A DNA stretch of 21,466 nucleotides from Pseudomonadota bacterium (GCA_023460875.1 JAEWOQ010000066.1:1-21466); one strand, 5' to 3'; positions 11,569-18,865 are shown, counted from the first letter of the stretch. A program made the numbers and translations. The notes: generated by a model from the letters alone, not told the origin.

Positions 11569-12396
11569 TCAGCGCACGCTCGTGGTGCCCGTCGCGCTCG
11601 CGCCGAGGATCCCTCGAGCTCCCGGAGCTCCCGAGGCGGCGCGCCGGAGGCTCCGAGGCGCCTCCGGATCCAACGCGGCGAGGTGCCAGACGACCTCCGT
11701 CGCGCCGACCACGCCCACGGGGAGCAGCAGCAAGGACAAACAAGGCACCCAGAACACGAGGGCGAAACCTGCCCCGAACCCGAGGCACACCCGCGCGTGG
11801 CGCCGCAGGAATCGGAAGCGCTCCCGGGCGCCCACGCCGCGGAGAGTCAGTGGATAGTCCAGTAGCCCCCACGCCACGCCGAAGGCGGCGCCGAGCAACG
11901 ACAGGGGGACGAGCACAGGGGCCGCAGCGGGCGCGAGCAGACCACCGATCCAGGTCAGGAGCAGGACGGGACCGAGCACCAGCGCACCGAAGAGCTGCGC
12001 CCGCAGTCCGCACAGGAGCTCTTGCCAGAAGCTGCTGGGCCCCCGCTCCGGCACGTCTAAGCTGCGCTCCCGCAGGGCGACGATGCCCTCGAGGGCGGGA
12101 GAGGCGAGGGGAGGAGCGAGCAGGAGCGCGATGATCGCGCTGGCCGCGCCCGCGACCAGGGTGGCGAGCCAGGCGAGCGCCTCGTTGCCGAAGGACCGCC
12201 AGCCGGAGAGCGGCGTCTCTGCGTTGGCGCCGAGCCAGCTCAGCACCCCAGGCCGGAGGAGGCCGAGCGACAGGGCGAGGCCGCCAGCGAACAGGAGAAA
12301 GAACACCAAGACGGGCACCAGGGCGCGTGGCCAGGTCGCTGGCGTGCGCGCGAGGTACACCGCACCACGGATGACGCTGAGCAGTCCCCAGAGCAT
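11569..12396 (-). CDS. EI24/CysZ-like integral membrane protein
   Basis: 275 residues, start ATG at 12396 preceded by GGAGGA (12407-12412) at 10 nt. It has hydrophobic segments near residues 23-48 (ALVPVLVFFLLFAGGLALSL), 73-97 (ALAWLATLVAGAASAIIALL), 136-175 (a pair separated by a short turn) and 210-232. The amphipathic segment LAPPLASPALEGIVALRE and the motif LDYPLTLRGVGARERFRFLRRH match the EI24/CysZ family (Pfam EI24). CysZ imports sulfate in E. coli, but many family members have no known substrate and no cysteine-synthesis genes lie nearby, so no transport role is assigned. It is first in the minus-strand block and divergent from the kinase gene. Confidence 0.82.
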   Translation of the reverse strand: MLWGLLSVIRGAVYLARTPATWPRALVPVLVFFLLFAGGLALSLGLLRPGVLSWLGANAETPLSGWRSFGNEALAWLATLVAGAASAIIALLLAPPLASPALEGIVALRERSLDVPERGPSSFWQELLCGLRAQLFGALVLGPVLLLTWIGGLLAPAAAPVLVPLSLLGAAFGVAWGLLDYPLTLRGVGARERFRFLRRHARVCLGFGAGFALVFWVPCLSLLLLPVGVVGATEVVWHLAALDPEAPRSLRRAASGAPGARGILGASATGTTSVR

Positions 12397-12508
12397 GAGT
12401 CGCCGTTCCTCCGACGGCTTCTTCTAGCCCCGAGGCGGCGGCGGCGATAGCGTGTCGCGGAGCAAGCTCGACGGAGCCGCGCGGTGTCGTTGGGTTGGAT
12501 GGTCGCGC
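12397..12508. promoter_or_regulatory. Divergent upstream region shared by the EI24-like gene and the kinase gene
   Basis: 112 bp separate the two start codons. The GGAGGA for the minus-strand gene is clear. No convincing -35/-10 pair could be picked for either direction. A GTG at 12452 in the kinase frame is an alternative start that would shorten this region to 55 bp. Confidence 0.4.
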
Positions 12509-14572
12509 ATGGTGGAAGATCGCTTCGGCATCCTGGGCAAAGTCATCGCCGGCACCTACCTGGTCGAGGAGGTGATCGCCGAGGGAGACTTCGGCGTCGT
12601 GTATCGGGCCGAGCACCGGGGCTTTCGGGTGCGGGTGGCCCTCAAGTGTCTGAAGATCTCCGCGGACCTCGCGACGGACGAGCGCTTCCTGGAGCAGCTC
12701 CGCGCGGAGACGGAGCCGCTATTTCGGCTCGCCGCCGCGAGCCCTGCGGTCGTGCGCCCGCTGCACGTCGAGACCTTCCCGAGCGGGGGACAGCTCGTCC
12801 CCTTCATCGTCTTCGAGTGGCTCGAGGGGTGGACCCTCGACGTCATCATCGCCCAGCGCGTCGCTCAGGGGCGCCCGCCGATCGGCTTGCGCAAGCTGGT
12901 GCGGATGCTCACACCGGTGGCCCGGGCGCTGGAGCACGCCCACGCGCTCCCGGTGTCGGCGGGCATGGCGCCGATGATCCATCGCGATCTGAGGCCAGAG
13001 AAGCTCTTCGTCGCCTTCATCGGAGGTGAGCAGGTCGTCAAGCTCCTCGACTTCGGTTTCGGCAGGTTGAAGGAGAACACGCGAGCGCCGCACCTCGGCG
13101 CTGGCGAGCGCTCCGGGGCTACCTTCTCGCCCGCCTACGGGGCTCCGGAGCAGTGGGCGCCGGATCGATACGGGGCGACCGGCACGTGGACGGACGTGTG
13201 GGGATTGGCGCTCACCCTGGTGGAGGCGATCCGCGGGGGGCGAATCTTCGACGGCGATCCTCCCGCTCTGCGCCGGGCCATCCTCGATCCTGCGCAGCGG
13301 CCGACGCCCCGACGGCGAGGTGTGCGCGTCTCCGACGAAGTGGAGGCGATCTTCGAGCGAGCGCTGGCGGTCGATCCGAGGACGCGCTTCCTCACGCTCC
13401 GGAGCTTCTGGGATCAGCTCTTGGCGGCCTTGGATCTCGACTCGAACGGGCACCCCAAATGGTCGCGCCGCGAGGATCCCCGCGCCGAAAGCCAGAGCAG
13501 CGAAAGCCAGCGCGGCGAAAGCCAGAGCGGCGCAGAAGGCCACGTGGGCGGGTCCGTCGAGCACCTCGGAGGGACCGCTGCGCCGCGGCTCACGGGGCTG
13601 CCGCCGCCAGGCTCGTCGAACCTGTCGGTGGATTGGGATGCGCTGCGGGAGAGCCAGCCACCGCCTCCACCGCGCCGACCTCTGAGACGCAGGTGGCAAC
13701 CACCGCCGGCCCTCGACGCCCTCGAGTTCGAGCCACCGCCGCGCTCGGAGTTGCCGCCGGTGCTCGGGGCAGCGCCGTCTTCCGGGAACATCCCGGTGGT
13801 CCCTGCCTTGGAGATCCCCGGGGCGCCACCGCTGCCCGGTGATTTGGACCGTCGGGACGCCCCCGCCAGCCCGCCCCGGGCCGAGCTCGACGAGCTTCTG
13901 CTGGAGTCTTCCCTGGAGTCGACCGCGCCTCCCCCTCTGCCCCCGGCCCTGTACCCGACCACCTCCGCTCCGCCCCATCCATCGGCTCATCCATCGGCTC
14001 ATCCATCGGCTCATCCATCTGGCTCTCCGATCTATGTGTCGGAGATCTCCGCTCGGGAGCAGGTCCCCTTCCGGCCCTCTTCGACGCCACCAGGGCGGGC
14101 GACGGTGCCTCCTGGAACACCCTCCGCCCGGCCCGGGAACGTGCTCCTGGAGCCTCTCGACGAAGGCGAGTCCGGCCGCGCCGTCGGCTCCGTCGCGCCT
14201 CCGAGGGCCCACGGCGTCTCCGCTCGTCCTCCGCTCGGCGCTGAGCCCTCGAGCTTCCCCCCATCATCACCGCCGCGCCCCGGCTCCCGACACCCATCCG
14301 GGCGAACACTGTCGGGGCGAACACCGTCCGGACGCACCTCCGGTCCCCCTGCTGCGGCCCAACGTTCCACCGTGGCTTGGGGACGCCTCGCTGGATCTGG
14401 GGTGCTGCTCGTCGTGGCCGTCGTTATCGCCGCCCGCAACCAAGCCCACGCTGCCGCGAGCGGTGGCGAGAGTCTGTCGTGGGGCCCGCTGCCCGCCCTC
14501 TGGGTCAGCCTGGGCTCGTTCGGGGTGGCGGTCGTTCTGGCGGCCGCGTCGGTGCTCGGTCGCTCCGAATGA
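12509..14572 (+). CDS. Ser/Thr kinase-like membrane protein with degenerate catalytic loop
   Basis: 687 residues from ATG at 12509, where the kinase fold begins (MVEDRFGILGKVIAGTYLVEEV); an in-frame GTG at 12452 is possible. Kinase domain about 8-310: glycine loop AEGDFGVVY (first Gly missing), VAIK-type lysine in ALKCLK (Lys46), HRDLRPEK at 158-165 and DFGFG with Asp181. The catalytic Asp160 is present, but the loop normally reads HRDLKPEN: Lys is Arg162 and the Mg-binding Asn is Lys165. An activation-segment GAPEQWAPD and DVWGLAL follow. The rest is Pro/Ser/Arg-rich with 15-bp (ESQSS-type) and 12-bp (HPSA) repeats. Two hydrophobic helices close the protein (GVLLVVAVVIAAR; LWVSLGSFGVAVVLAAASVLG), so the kinase would stay cytoplasmic, tethered at its C-terminus. 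Weak kinase or pseudokinase are both possible. Confidence 0.88.
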   Translation: MVEDRFGILGKVIAGTYLVEEVIAEGDFGVVYRAEHRGFRVRVALKCLKISADLATDERFLEQLRAETEPLFRLAAASPAVVRPLHVETFPSGGQLVPFIVFEWLEGWTLDVIIAQRVAQGRPPIGLRKLVRMLTPVARALEHAHALPVSAGMAPMIHRDLRPEKLFVAFIGGEQVVKLLDFGFGRLKENTRAPHLGAGERSGATFSPAYGAPEQWAPDRYGATGTWTDVWGLALTLVEAIRGGRIFDGDPPALRRAILDPAQRPTPRRRGVRVSDEVEAIFERALAVDPRTRFLTLRSFWDQLLAALDLDSNGHPKWSRREDPRAESQSSESQRGESQSGAEGHVGGSVEHLGGTAAPRLTGLPPPGSSNLSVDWDALRESQPPPPPRRPLRRRWQPPPALDALEFEPPPRSELPPVLGAAPSSGNIPVVPALEIPGAPPLPGDLDRRDAPASPPRAELDELLLESSLESTAPPPLPPALYPTTSAPPHPSAHPSAHPSAHPSGSPIYVSEISAREQVPFRPSSTPPGRATVPPGTPSARPGNVLLEPLDEGESGRAVGSVAPPRAHGVSARPPLGAEPSSFPPSSPPRPGSRHPSGRTLSGRTPSGRTSGPPAAAQRSTVAWGRLAGSGVLLVVAVVIAARNQAHAAASGGESLSWGPLPALWVSLGSFGVAVVLAAASVLGRSE
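13487..13531 (+). repeat. 15-bp tandem repeat in the kinase linker
   Basis: Three units of the type GAAAGCCAGAGCAGC (13487-13501, 13502-13516, 13517-13531), encoding ESQSS, ESQRG and ESQSG. Confidence 0.85.
13976..14023 (+). repeat. 12-bp tandem repeat in the kinase linker
   Basis: CATCCATCGGCT occurs three times exactly (13976-14011), plus a degenerate fourth copy, encoding HPSA tetrapeptides. Confidence 0.9.
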
Positions 14573-14629
14573 TGCCGTTTCTGCACCCAAGCCGGGCTCT
14601 GGTGTGTCATTCTAAAAGTTCGGGGGTCT

Positions 14630-14642
14630 CTCGCGGCGCGAG
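14630..14642. promoter_or_regulatory. Dyad CTCGCG-G-CGCGAG upstream of the GS-like gene
   Basis: A 13-nt perfect dyad with a single central base lies 17 nt before the ATG at 14660, overlapping the expected leader. The centre is too small for a hairpin, so an operator is more likely than a terminator. A possible -10-like TCTAAA lies just upstream. Function is inferred only. Confidence 0.3.
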
Positions 14643-14659
14643 GCCCGGGAGGGGGATCG

Positions 14660-16096
14660 ATGCGCGGCGGAGGAGCAGGTCGAGGTGAGTTGTCTCGGGG
14701 GCCGGCGAAGAAGCGCGCGCGACGGGCTCTGCCCGGCGCGCCTGCGCGCGGCGCGGCGAGCGAGATTGTTCGGAGGCTACGACGTGAGGGGATCCGGCGC
14801 GCCAAGATCGGGAGCTTCGACATCGACGGGGTGCTCCGGGGGAAGTACGTCTCCCTAGAGAAGCTCGAGTCCGCTCTGACGAAGGGCTTCGGCTTCTGCG
14901 ACGTGATCTTCGGCTGGGACGTAGGCGACAGCCTCTACGACGGCGCGCAGGTCACCGGATGGCATACGGGGTACCCCGACGCGCACGCGTGGCTGGATCC
15001 GGCGACGGAGCGCCGGATCCCGTGGGAGCCTGGCGTGGCGGCGTTCCTGGCGGATTTCCGAGACGCGAGCGGGCAGCGACACCCTGCGTGTCCCAGGAGC
15101 TTGCTGAGGCACGTGCTCGCGCGCCTCGAATCCCTCGGGCTTCAGGCCAAGGTCGCGTTCGAGTTCGAGTTCTTCGTCTTTCGAGAGACACGTGAGTCTT
15201 TGGTGAGCAAGAGCTTCACGAACCTCGAGCCCCTCGACCCTGGAATGTTCGGGTACAGCTGGCTGCGCACTGGGCAAGACGCGGACTTGATGGCAGATCT
15301 GCAGGACACCCTCGCGGCCGCGGGTATCGCGATCGAGGGCTTGCACACGGAGACGGGCCCGGGCGTGTACGAGGCCGCCCTGACGGTGAACGACCCCCTA
15401 CGGGCAGCCGATGACGCCGCCCTGTTCAAGACGACCGTCAAACAAATCGCTCACCGGCATGGCTTGACGGCGACGTTCATGGCCAAGTGGAACGCGAGCC
15501 TCCCCGGCTGCAGCGGGCACATCCACCAGAGCCTCTGGAGAGGCTCCAAGAGCGCCTTCCACGACCCGCGCGCAGAGCACGGCCTGAGCCCGCTCATGCG
15601 GCATTTCATCGGCGGGCAGCTCGCGCTCATGCGGGAGCTCACCGCGATGATGTCGCCGACCGTGAACAGCTACAAACGCTACGTGCCCGGGCTGTGGGCG
15701 CCGCTCGCCCCGTGCTGGGGCGTCGAGAACCGGACCTGCGCGCTGCGGATCATCGGACCGCACGACCCGGACGCCGCGCGGGTGGAGCACCGGCAAGGCG
15801 CCGCGGACATCAACCCGTATCTCGGGCTCGCCGCCGCCCTCGGCGCGGGGCTGTGGGGGGTCGAGCACGAGCTCGAGCCTGCGGAGCCCGTCCGCGGTGA
15901 GCCGGGCGGCGACGCTCCCACGTTGCCGGGGACGTTGGCCGAGGCCACCGACTCCTTCGAAGGGAGCTGCGCGGCACGGGAGCTCTTCGGCGCCGAGTTC
16001 GTCGAGCATTTCACGATGACCCGGCGCTGGGAGTGGGAGTGCTACCGGAGGGCGGTCACTGACTGGGAGCTCCGGCGTTACTTCGAAACCATCTGA
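14660..16096 (+). CDS. Glutamine synthetase family protein (probable gamma-glutamyl-amine ligase)
   Basis: 478 residues, start ATG at 14660 behind AGGGGG. The first ~45 residues are basic and specific to this protein; the GS fold begins near IVRRLRREGIRRAKIGSFDIDG. Active-site elements are present: FEFEFF (Glu168, Glu170), HTETGPGVYE (Glu231, Glu238), SGHIHQS (His287, His289), NSYKRYVPG and NRTCALRI. EHRQGAADINPYLGLAAAL replaces the ERRxP...NPYL of true GS, and the adenylylation-site region of bacterial GlnA is absent. The family (GlnA-like, PuuA, IpuC, GlnA3/4) couples ATP hydrolysis to join glutamate to ammonia or amines. These differences and the Fe-alcohol dehydrogenase 29 bp downstream favour an amine or amino alcohol as substrate over ammonia. 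The substrate is inference; the family call is firm. Confidence 0.9.
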   Translation: MRGGGAGRGELSRGPAKKRARRALPGAPARGAASEIVRRLRREGIRRAKIGSFDIDGVLRGKYVSLEKLESALTKGFGFCDVIFGWDVGDSLYDGAQVTGWHTGYPDAHAWLDPATERRIPWEPGVAAFLADFRDASGQRHPACPRSLLRHVLARLESLGLQAKVAFEFEFFVFRETRESLVSKSFTNLEPLDPGMFGYSWLRTGQDADLMADLQDTLAAAGIAIEGLHTETGPGVYEAALTVNDPLRAADDAALFKTTVKQIAHRHGLTATFMAKWNASLPGCSGHIHQSLWRGSKSAFHDPRAEHGLSPLMRHFIGGQLALMRELTAMMSPTVNSYKRYVPGLWAPLAPCWGVENRTCALRIIGPHDPDAARVEHRQGAADINPYLGLAAALGAGLWGVEHELEPAEPVRGEPGGDAPTLPGTLAEATDSFEGSCAARELFGAEFVEHFTMTRRWEWECYRRAVTDWELRRYFETI

Positions 16097-16111
16097 GCCG
16101 CTGCGAGCTCG

Positions 16112-16117
16112 AGGAGG
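16112..16117 (+). promoter_or_regulatory. Strong Shine-Dalgarno of the Fe-ADH gene
   Basis: AGGAGG at 16112-16117, 8 nt before ATG 16126, one of the best ribosome binding sites in the window. It suggests the second gene of the operon is translated independently and efficiently. Confidence 0.7.
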
Positions 16118-16125
16118 ACTCACAC

Positions 16126-17256
16126 ATGGCCATCTGGGCGTTTCCGACGCGCATCGTCTTTGGGGTAGGGGCAGCGCGCGCCGCGGGTGACGAAGCCCGC
16201 GCTGCACGCATCACGCGGGCGCTCCTGGTGACGGATCCCGGGGTGCTGCAAGCCGGCCTGTGCGAGCCGGTGCTGGAGTCCCTCGACGCCGCGGGCATCC
16301 GGGCGGCGGTCTTCAGCGGGGTGCAGGGCAACCCGACGGAGAGTGACGTCGAGCAGGGCGCGCGCGCCTATGCGGAGCAGGGGGCCAACGGCGTCGTGGC
16401 GGTGGGTGGGGGCTCTGCGCTCGACGCAGGCAAGCTCATCGTGCTGCGCTCGGCGACTCGTTCGTCCTTCGAGGAGCTCGACGACGCGCGGGGCGGCGAG
16501 CGCCTGGTGCCCGAGCACGTGCCGCCATCCATCGCCATCCCCACGACCGCGGGCACGGGGAGCGAGGTGGGGCGCAGCGGCGTGCTGACGTTGCGCTCCA
16601 CGGGCCGCAAGACGGTCGTCTTCTCCCCCCGGTTGATGCCGCGGGTCGCCCTCCTCGACCCCGAGCTCACGCGGGCGCTGCCGCGCCACCTGACCGCCGC
16701 GACGGGGTTCGACGCGCTTACGCACTGCATCGAGGCTTACCTGTCCAAGGGCGACCATCCGATGGCCGACGCCATCGCCTTGAGCGGCATCGATCTGGTC
16801 GCGAAGAACCTGGAGCGCGCGGTGGAGGACGGCGCGGATCTGAACGCCCGCGGCGCCATGATGAAGGCGGCGATGATGGGCGCCGTCGCCTTCCAGAAGG
16901 GACTCGGCGCGTGCCACTCCCTGGCCCATCCTTTGGGGAGCGAGCACGACGTGCATCACGGGCTCGCCAACGCCCTGTGTCTGCCCGCCGTGCTTCGGTT
17001 CAACCTGGAGGTGTGCCCGGATCGCGTCCGGGACGTGGGCGTTTTGCTCGGGGGGAGGGCGGCACGCGACACGGCGGAGCGGGTCGAGGAGCTGCGTGGT
17101 CGACTCGGGCTGCCTAGGGGTCTGCGTGCAGTGGACGTCGGGGAGAAGGAGCTGGAGCGGCTCGCCGATCTCGCCATCGAGGACGCTTGCCACGCATCGA
17201 ACCCCCGCCCGTGTACGCGGGACGATCTGCTGGCCTTGTATCAGGCGTCACTCTGA
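16126..17256 (+). CDS. Iron-containing alcohol dehydrogenase
   Basis: 376 residues, typical length for group III (iron-type) NAD(P)-dependent alcohol dehydrogenases. The nucleotide-binding part has GGGSALDAGK (from Gly94; usually GGGSxxDxAK) and TTAGTGSEVG. All four metal ligands can be placed: Asp196 and His200 in DALTHCIEAY, then His264 and His278 in CHSLAHPLG and HHGLANA. The active site therefore looks intact. These enzymes interconvert alcohols and aldehydes. It starts 29 bp after the glutamine-synthetase-like gene and very probably shares its transcript, so the natural substrate may be a gamma-glutamylated amino alcohol (inference). No aldehyde dehydrogenase or gamma-glutamyl hydrolase follows, because the operon ends at a hairpin. 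Confidence 0.93.
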   Translation: MAIWAFPTRIVFGVGAARAAGDEARAARITRALLVTDPGVLQAGLCEPVLESLDAAGIRAAVFSGVQGNPTESDVEQGARAYAEQGANGVVAVGGGSALDAGKLIVLRSATRSSFEELDDARGGERLVPEHVPPSIAIPTTAGTGSEVGRSGVLTLRSTGRKTVVFSPRLMPRVALLDPELTRALPRHLTAATGFDALTHCIEAYLSKGDHPMADAIALSGIDLVAKNLERAVEDGADLNARGAMMKAAMMGAVAFQKGLGACHSLAHPLGSEHDVHHGLANALCLPAVLRFNLEVCPDRVRDVGVLLGGRAARDTAERVEELRGRLGLPRGLRAVDVGEKELERLADLAIEDACHASNPRPCTRDDLLALYQASL

Positions 17257-17280
17257 GCAGGGTGGCGGTACGCGGCCGTG

Positions 17281-17340
17281 GGGCGCGCGCACGAGCCTCC
17301 AGCCCCGACGTCGAACGTCGGAGGACGCGCGCGCGAGCCC
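17281..17340. terminator. Large hairpin between convergent operons
   Basis: Inner stem CCGACGT (17305-17311)/ACGTCGG (17315-17321) has a CGA loop. Outer arms GCGCGCGC (17283-17290) and GCGCGCGC (17327-17334) are flanked by GGGC (17281-17284) and GCCC (17337-17340). It lies 24 nt after the Fe-ADH stop and 8 nt after the stop of the convergent small gene, so a bidirectional terminator fits well. Confidence 0.6.
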
Positions 17341-17348
17341 TGCGACCG

Positions 17349-17621
17349 TCAGGCGCTCTGATGGGGAACGGAGGCTTCGGGGACGTCCTCGAAGACGAGC
17401 GCTTCGCCGTCGAAGGAGCGCAGGGTGTTGCGCCCACACAAGGCGCAGAGCCAGACGAGGTGGAAGAGGTCACCTTCGACGCCCGCCAGGGTGCACGGCG
17501 ACACCAACGTTCGGTTCCGGAGGTCACGGCTCCAACCTCGGAGCACCTTGCGCTCCTCATCGAGCTCGGCTCCGAGCCGCGCCTGGCACTCACAACGAGA
17601 CGAGACTTTAGCGGTCTTCAT
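17349..17621 (-). CDS. Cys-rich small protein of unknown function
   Basis: 90 residues from ATG at 17621. Cysteines appear as CEC near the N-terminus (RCECQARLG), a single SPC in the middle and CALCG near residue 60, a spacing compatible with a zinc-ribbon-like or other metal-binding knuckle. The rest is polar, without signal peptide or membrane segment. It begins 7 bp after the stop of the upstream membrane-protein gene, so the two form an operon. Its stop is followed closely by the large hairpin. Those two context signals support a real gene; no family was recognised. Confidence 0.55.
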   Translation of the reverse strand: MKTAKVSSRCECQARLGAELDEERKVLRGWSRDLRNRTLVSPCTLAGVEGDLFHLVWLCALCGRNTLRSFDGEALVFEDVPEASVPHQSA

Positions 17622-17628
17622 GGCAAGC

Positions 17629-17847
17629 TCAGCGACGCGCCTTCTCCGCTTCCTGGGTCACCGCGCTGACCAGGCTCACCACGCCGAAAAACAGGAAGGG
17701 CAACCCTGGCAGGAGAATCAGGGGCAGCATGGAGTAGAAGAACGTGACCATGGCGAACATCAGCCATGCCGCCGCGATCATCACTATGGAGCCAAAGGGC
17801 AGGCGGCCTCGTGGGGCCGGCTGGGCTTTCGGGGTGGGTGAGCTCAT
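17629..17847 (-). CDS. Small two-helix membrane protein
   Basis: 72 residues from ATG at 17847 (MSSPTPKAQPAPRGRLPFG). Two hydrophobic helices follow directly: SIVMIAAAWLMFAMVTFFYS and LILLPGLPFLFFGVVSLVSAV, joined by a short LP-containing turn, then a charged tail TQEAEKARR. CAGGGAC precedes the ATG. A longer version from 17901 is open, but it would run through a perfect 14-nt palindrome and adds no recognisable sequence, so the shorter start is preferred. The function is unknown. It is the first gene of a two-gene minus-strand unit with the Cys-rich small protein. Confidence 0.65.
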   Translation of the reverse strand: MSSPTPKAQPAPRGRLPFGSIVMIAAAWLMFAMVTFFYSMLPLILLPGLPFLFFGVVSLVSAVTQEAEKARR

Positions 17848-17877
17848 GTCCCTGTGTTTTCCCTCGTTCAGTCCTGA

Positions 17878-17891
17878 CCGGGGTACCCCGG
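17878..17891. promoter_or_regulatory. Perfect 14-nt palindrome CCGGGGTACCCCGG
   Basis: Lies 31-44 nt upstream of the membrane-protein ATG at 17847. It could be an operator for that minus-strand unit. It also marks the left side of the element-like region. Role is inference. Confidence 0.3.
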
Positions 17892-17983
17892 CTCGCGCCA
17901 CCTACCACCCCGAGGGCCGCGAAATCAACTGGTGTGGGCCTCGCTCGGCGTCGAGGCCGAGCTGAGGCCGTCGACCGGGCGCG

Positions 17984-18211
17984 GTGACGAAGCGCCCCTT
18001 CGATGAGAGACGGCCGCCGCCAAGCGACGGCGAACTGGAGCTCGCGCTGAGGCAGGCACTCGACGCTGCAGAGCAGTGGCTCGCCATGGCAGGCGGCGGC
18101 GACTCCCTGACGGAGGTTCCCCGATGGGCGTTGGGTGTCCCGTTCGGGGATCGTTCCTGTCCCGTGCGAAGAACAGCCCAGGGTCGATTCTCGTCGCCGG
18201 CGTGGTACTAA
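17984..18211 (+). CDS. Possible small protein, doubtful
   Basis: An open frame from GTG at 17984 encodes 75 residues. The first half reads like protein, with an amphipathic helix (SDGELELALRQALDAAEQWL). The second half (RSCPVRRTAQGRFSSPAWY) looks random and runs into the hicAB operator. It may be a remnant of a longer gene. No family was recognised and no good ribosome binding site is seen. Confidence 0.25.
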   Translation: MTKRPFDERRPPPSDGELELALRQALDAAEQWLAMAGGGDSLTEVPRWALGVPFGDRSCPVRRTAQGRFSSPAWY

Positions 18212-18222
18212 TAACGGTACCA
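18203..18222. promoter_or_regulatory. Inverted repeat TGGTAC-N8-GTACCA, candidate HicB operator
   Basis: The two arms are 18203-18208 and 18217-18222, with AT-rich TAATAACG between, which includes -10-like TACTAA. The repeat lies 8 nt before the TTG of the hicA remnant. HicB antitoxins commonly repress their own promoter through such repeats (family knowledge). That this one is the operator is inference. Confidence 0.5.
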
Positions 18223-18229
18223 TTGGAGC

Positions 18230-18331
18230 TTGGGTCAGGCCGAGAAGCTGCTGGAGAAGATGCGACGGAACCCCGACGGTGTCCGCTTCTCGGAGGCGCT
18301 CAAGGCCGTCGACAGCCTCACGAAGAAATGA
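18230..18331 (+). pseudogene. hicA: Truncated HicA-like toxin fragment
   Basis: From TTG at 18230 the frame reads MGQAEKLLEKMRRNPDGVRF and then SEALKAVDSLTKK, 33 residues in all. KLLEKMRRNP...F...L matches the N-terminus of HicA-type mRNA interferases. The rest of the fold, including the GSH motif with the catalytic His, is missing, and the sequence goes straight to a lysine-rich end. A TAA lies 18 nt before the TTG, so no longer version exists upstream. The TGA overlaps the hicB ATG as ATGA, preserving the normal hicA-hicB junction. This points to an internal in-frame deletion that removed the toxic part. Identification rests on about 25 residues plus the hicB neighbour. Confidence 0.55.
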
Positions 18332-18648
18332 AAGTGGAACACTACACCTACCGAGTGACCTGGTCCGAAAAGGAAGGGGAGTTCGTCGGGCTCTGCGCTG
18401 AGCTCCCGTCGCTCAGTCACTTCGATGACACGCGAGAGCAGGCCCTCGCTGGCATCGTGGAGCTCGTCCGTGTGGCGGTCGAGATGATGCGCGAGCAGGG
18501 GCAAGAGCCGCCAGAGCCCATCGCCAGCAAGGACTACTCGGGCAAATTCCTCGTTCGCCTGCCACCGCACGTGCACCGCACGCTCGCCATCGAGGCCGCC
18601 GAGCAGGGCGTCTCGCTCAACCGGCTTGTCGCCTCGAAGCTGGGCTGA
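18328..18648 (+). CDS. hicB: HicB family antitoxin
   Basis: 106 residues from ATG at 18328. The N-terminal part (MKVEHYTYRVTWSEKEGEFV, GLCAELPSLSHFDDTREQAL, GIVELVRVAVEMM) is the HicB partial RNase-H-like fold: a beta sheet with the conserved LPSLS turn and a following helix. The C-terminal part (GKFLVRLPPHVHRTLAIEAA, EQGVSLNRLVASKLG) is a ribbon-helix-helix DNA-binding domain of the HicB/Arc type. HicB neutralises HicA and represses the operon. The gene appears complete although its partner is reduced to 33 codons, so it can only act on other HicA toxins or as a repressor. It stops 1 nt before the stop of a convergent small ORF. Confidence 0.88.
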   Translation: MKVEHYTYRVTWSEKEGEFVGLCAELPSLSHFDDTREQALAGIVELVRVAVEMMREQGQEPPEPIASKDYSGKFLVRLPPHVHRTLAIEAAEQGVSLNRLVASKLG

Positions 18649-18649
18649 G

Positions 18650-18865
18650 TTACCCTTCCGCGCCGTGCGGGGTGTGCGCCGGGGGCACTTCCTCAGCTCC
18701 GAAATCCCCGGTGTTTGCGTCAGGGGTTCGGGCCGGGGGAGGGTGCCCCGCGGCTCGCTGGTCTCGTCTCGCGCCCTGCTCGGCGTCCTGAACCGATTCA
18801 CCGGCGCTCAGGCGGTCAGCCAGCGCCGTGAGGTACACGCGGCAGTGGGGGCGAAGCCGGGACAT
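18650..18865 (-). CDS. Small protein, second gene of an overlapping pair
   Basis: 71 residues from ATG at 18865, which overlaps the stop of the upstream 60-residue ORF as TGATG, suggesting translational coupling. The N-terminal half (MSRLRPHCRVYLTALADRL, SAGESVQDAEQG) looks protein-like and helical. The second half is Pro/Ala/Glu-rich with no recognised domain. It converges on hicB with a single base between the two stops, so transcripts of the two must interfere. No family recognised; it may be a remnant. Confidence 0.4.
   Translation of the reverse strand: MSRLRPHCRVYLTALADRLSAGESVQDAEQGARRDQRAAGHPPPARTPDANTGDFGAEEVPPAHTPHGAEG

Noticed and set aside
12719..14212. 497-codon minus-strand frame opposite the kinase
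   Set aside because: The Arg-rich translation mirrors the kinase linker repeats; it is a shadow.
18235..18801. 188-codon minus-strand frame opposite hicB
   Set aside because: hicB on the plus strand has clear family motifs in both domains, so the antisense frame is a shadow.
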